Source: an uncultured Lachnospiraceae bacterium (GTDB taxonomy: Bacteria; Bacillota; Clostridia; Lachnospirales; Lachnospiraceae). Taken from it: DNA of 5,716 nt. Positions 5,593-5,716 of the stretch are shown here, piece after piece (positions within the stretch are counted from its first letter, which is position 1; the number at the start of each line of letters is the position of its first letter). The notes under the pieces were generated by a model that had not been told where the DNA came from, ran no database searches, and saw nothing but the letters and a program-made list of their open reading frames with translations. A program made the translations under genes and the position numbers. The stretch spans positions 1 through 5,716 of the forward strand of contig CAJUMM010000134.1 of NCBI GenBank assembly GCA_910586955.1, in the 5' to 3' direction.

Positions 5593-5716
5593 CTATACTT
5601 TCTCCACTCGTTCCTGGATCTTGACCGCCACATTTTTATTATGAACACCCAACTGGCCGGTAAACCACGGCTGGCCTGCTATATGGAGTGTAACATCGGA
5701 ATCCTTGGGCTTATTC
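5593..5716 (-). CDS. fliM: FliM, motor switch protein (C-terminal 40 residues only)
   Basis: An open frame enters from the window edge and stops at the TAG at 5593-5595. It encodes NKPKDSDVTLHIAGQPWFTG followed by QLGVHNKNVAVKIQERVEKV. The pattern of a beta strand ending in G-x-P-x-F-x-G, then NKNVAVKI, and a short charged end is the C-terminus of the FliM SpoA domain, the part that pairs with FliN/FliY to build the cytoplasmic C-ring. The position just upstream of cheY and fliY supports FliM over a second FliN. The N-terminal part, which would show whether FliM keeps its own CheY-binding peptide, lies outside the window. Confidence 0.85.
   Translation of the reverse strand, partial: NKPKDSDVTLHIAGQPWFTGQLGVHNKNVAVKIQERVEKV

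Overview
The window is a stretch of a flagellar/chemotaxis operon in which every supported gene lies on the minus strand, so transcription runs from high to low coordinates. The organism is most likely a Gram-positive, Clostridia-type bacterium. The evidence is a FliY-type switch protein with a CheC-like phosphatase half fused to a FliN half (typical of Firmicutes), strong AGGAGG-like Shine-Dalgarno sites, a FliP without a cleavable signal, and a roughly half-GC base composition by eye. A motile Lachnospiraceae-like genome is my inference; no taxonomic marker gene is present.

In transcription order the layout is: the C-terminal end of fliM (5593-5716, cut by the window edge), cheY (5179-5538), flgC (4717-5169), a long fliY (3280-4671), fliO (2907-3263), fliP (2229-2903), fliQ (1948-2211), fliR (1156-1926), flhB (75-1136) and the first 23 codons of a probable flhA (1-71, cut by the window edge). 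Gaps between genes are 3 to 54 bases and no gene-free stretch reaches 300 bases. I see no convincing internal promoter or terminator, so this reads as one polycistronic unit with much translational coupling.

The genes form two functional blocks. FliM, CheY and FliY belong to the motor switch: CheY-P binds the switch and FliY is expected to bind and dephosphorylate it. FliO, FliP, FliQ, FliR, FlhB and FlhA make the flagellar type III export gate at the base of the motor, through which rod proteins such as FlgC are exported.

Most of the window is ordinary. Three things stand out. FliY carries two near-identical copies of the SQxEIxxLL peptide, the CheY-binding motif normally found at the N-terminus of FliM and FliY, inside its long Ala/Pro-rich linker rather than at its N-terminus. 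An flgC rod gene sits inside the switch cluster between cheY and fliY, away from its usual flgB/fliE partners. The FliY linker also contains a Met/Gln tract with 11 methionines in 20 residues. The flhB start region (GTG start with an out-of-frame ATG just upstream) is a smaller oddity.
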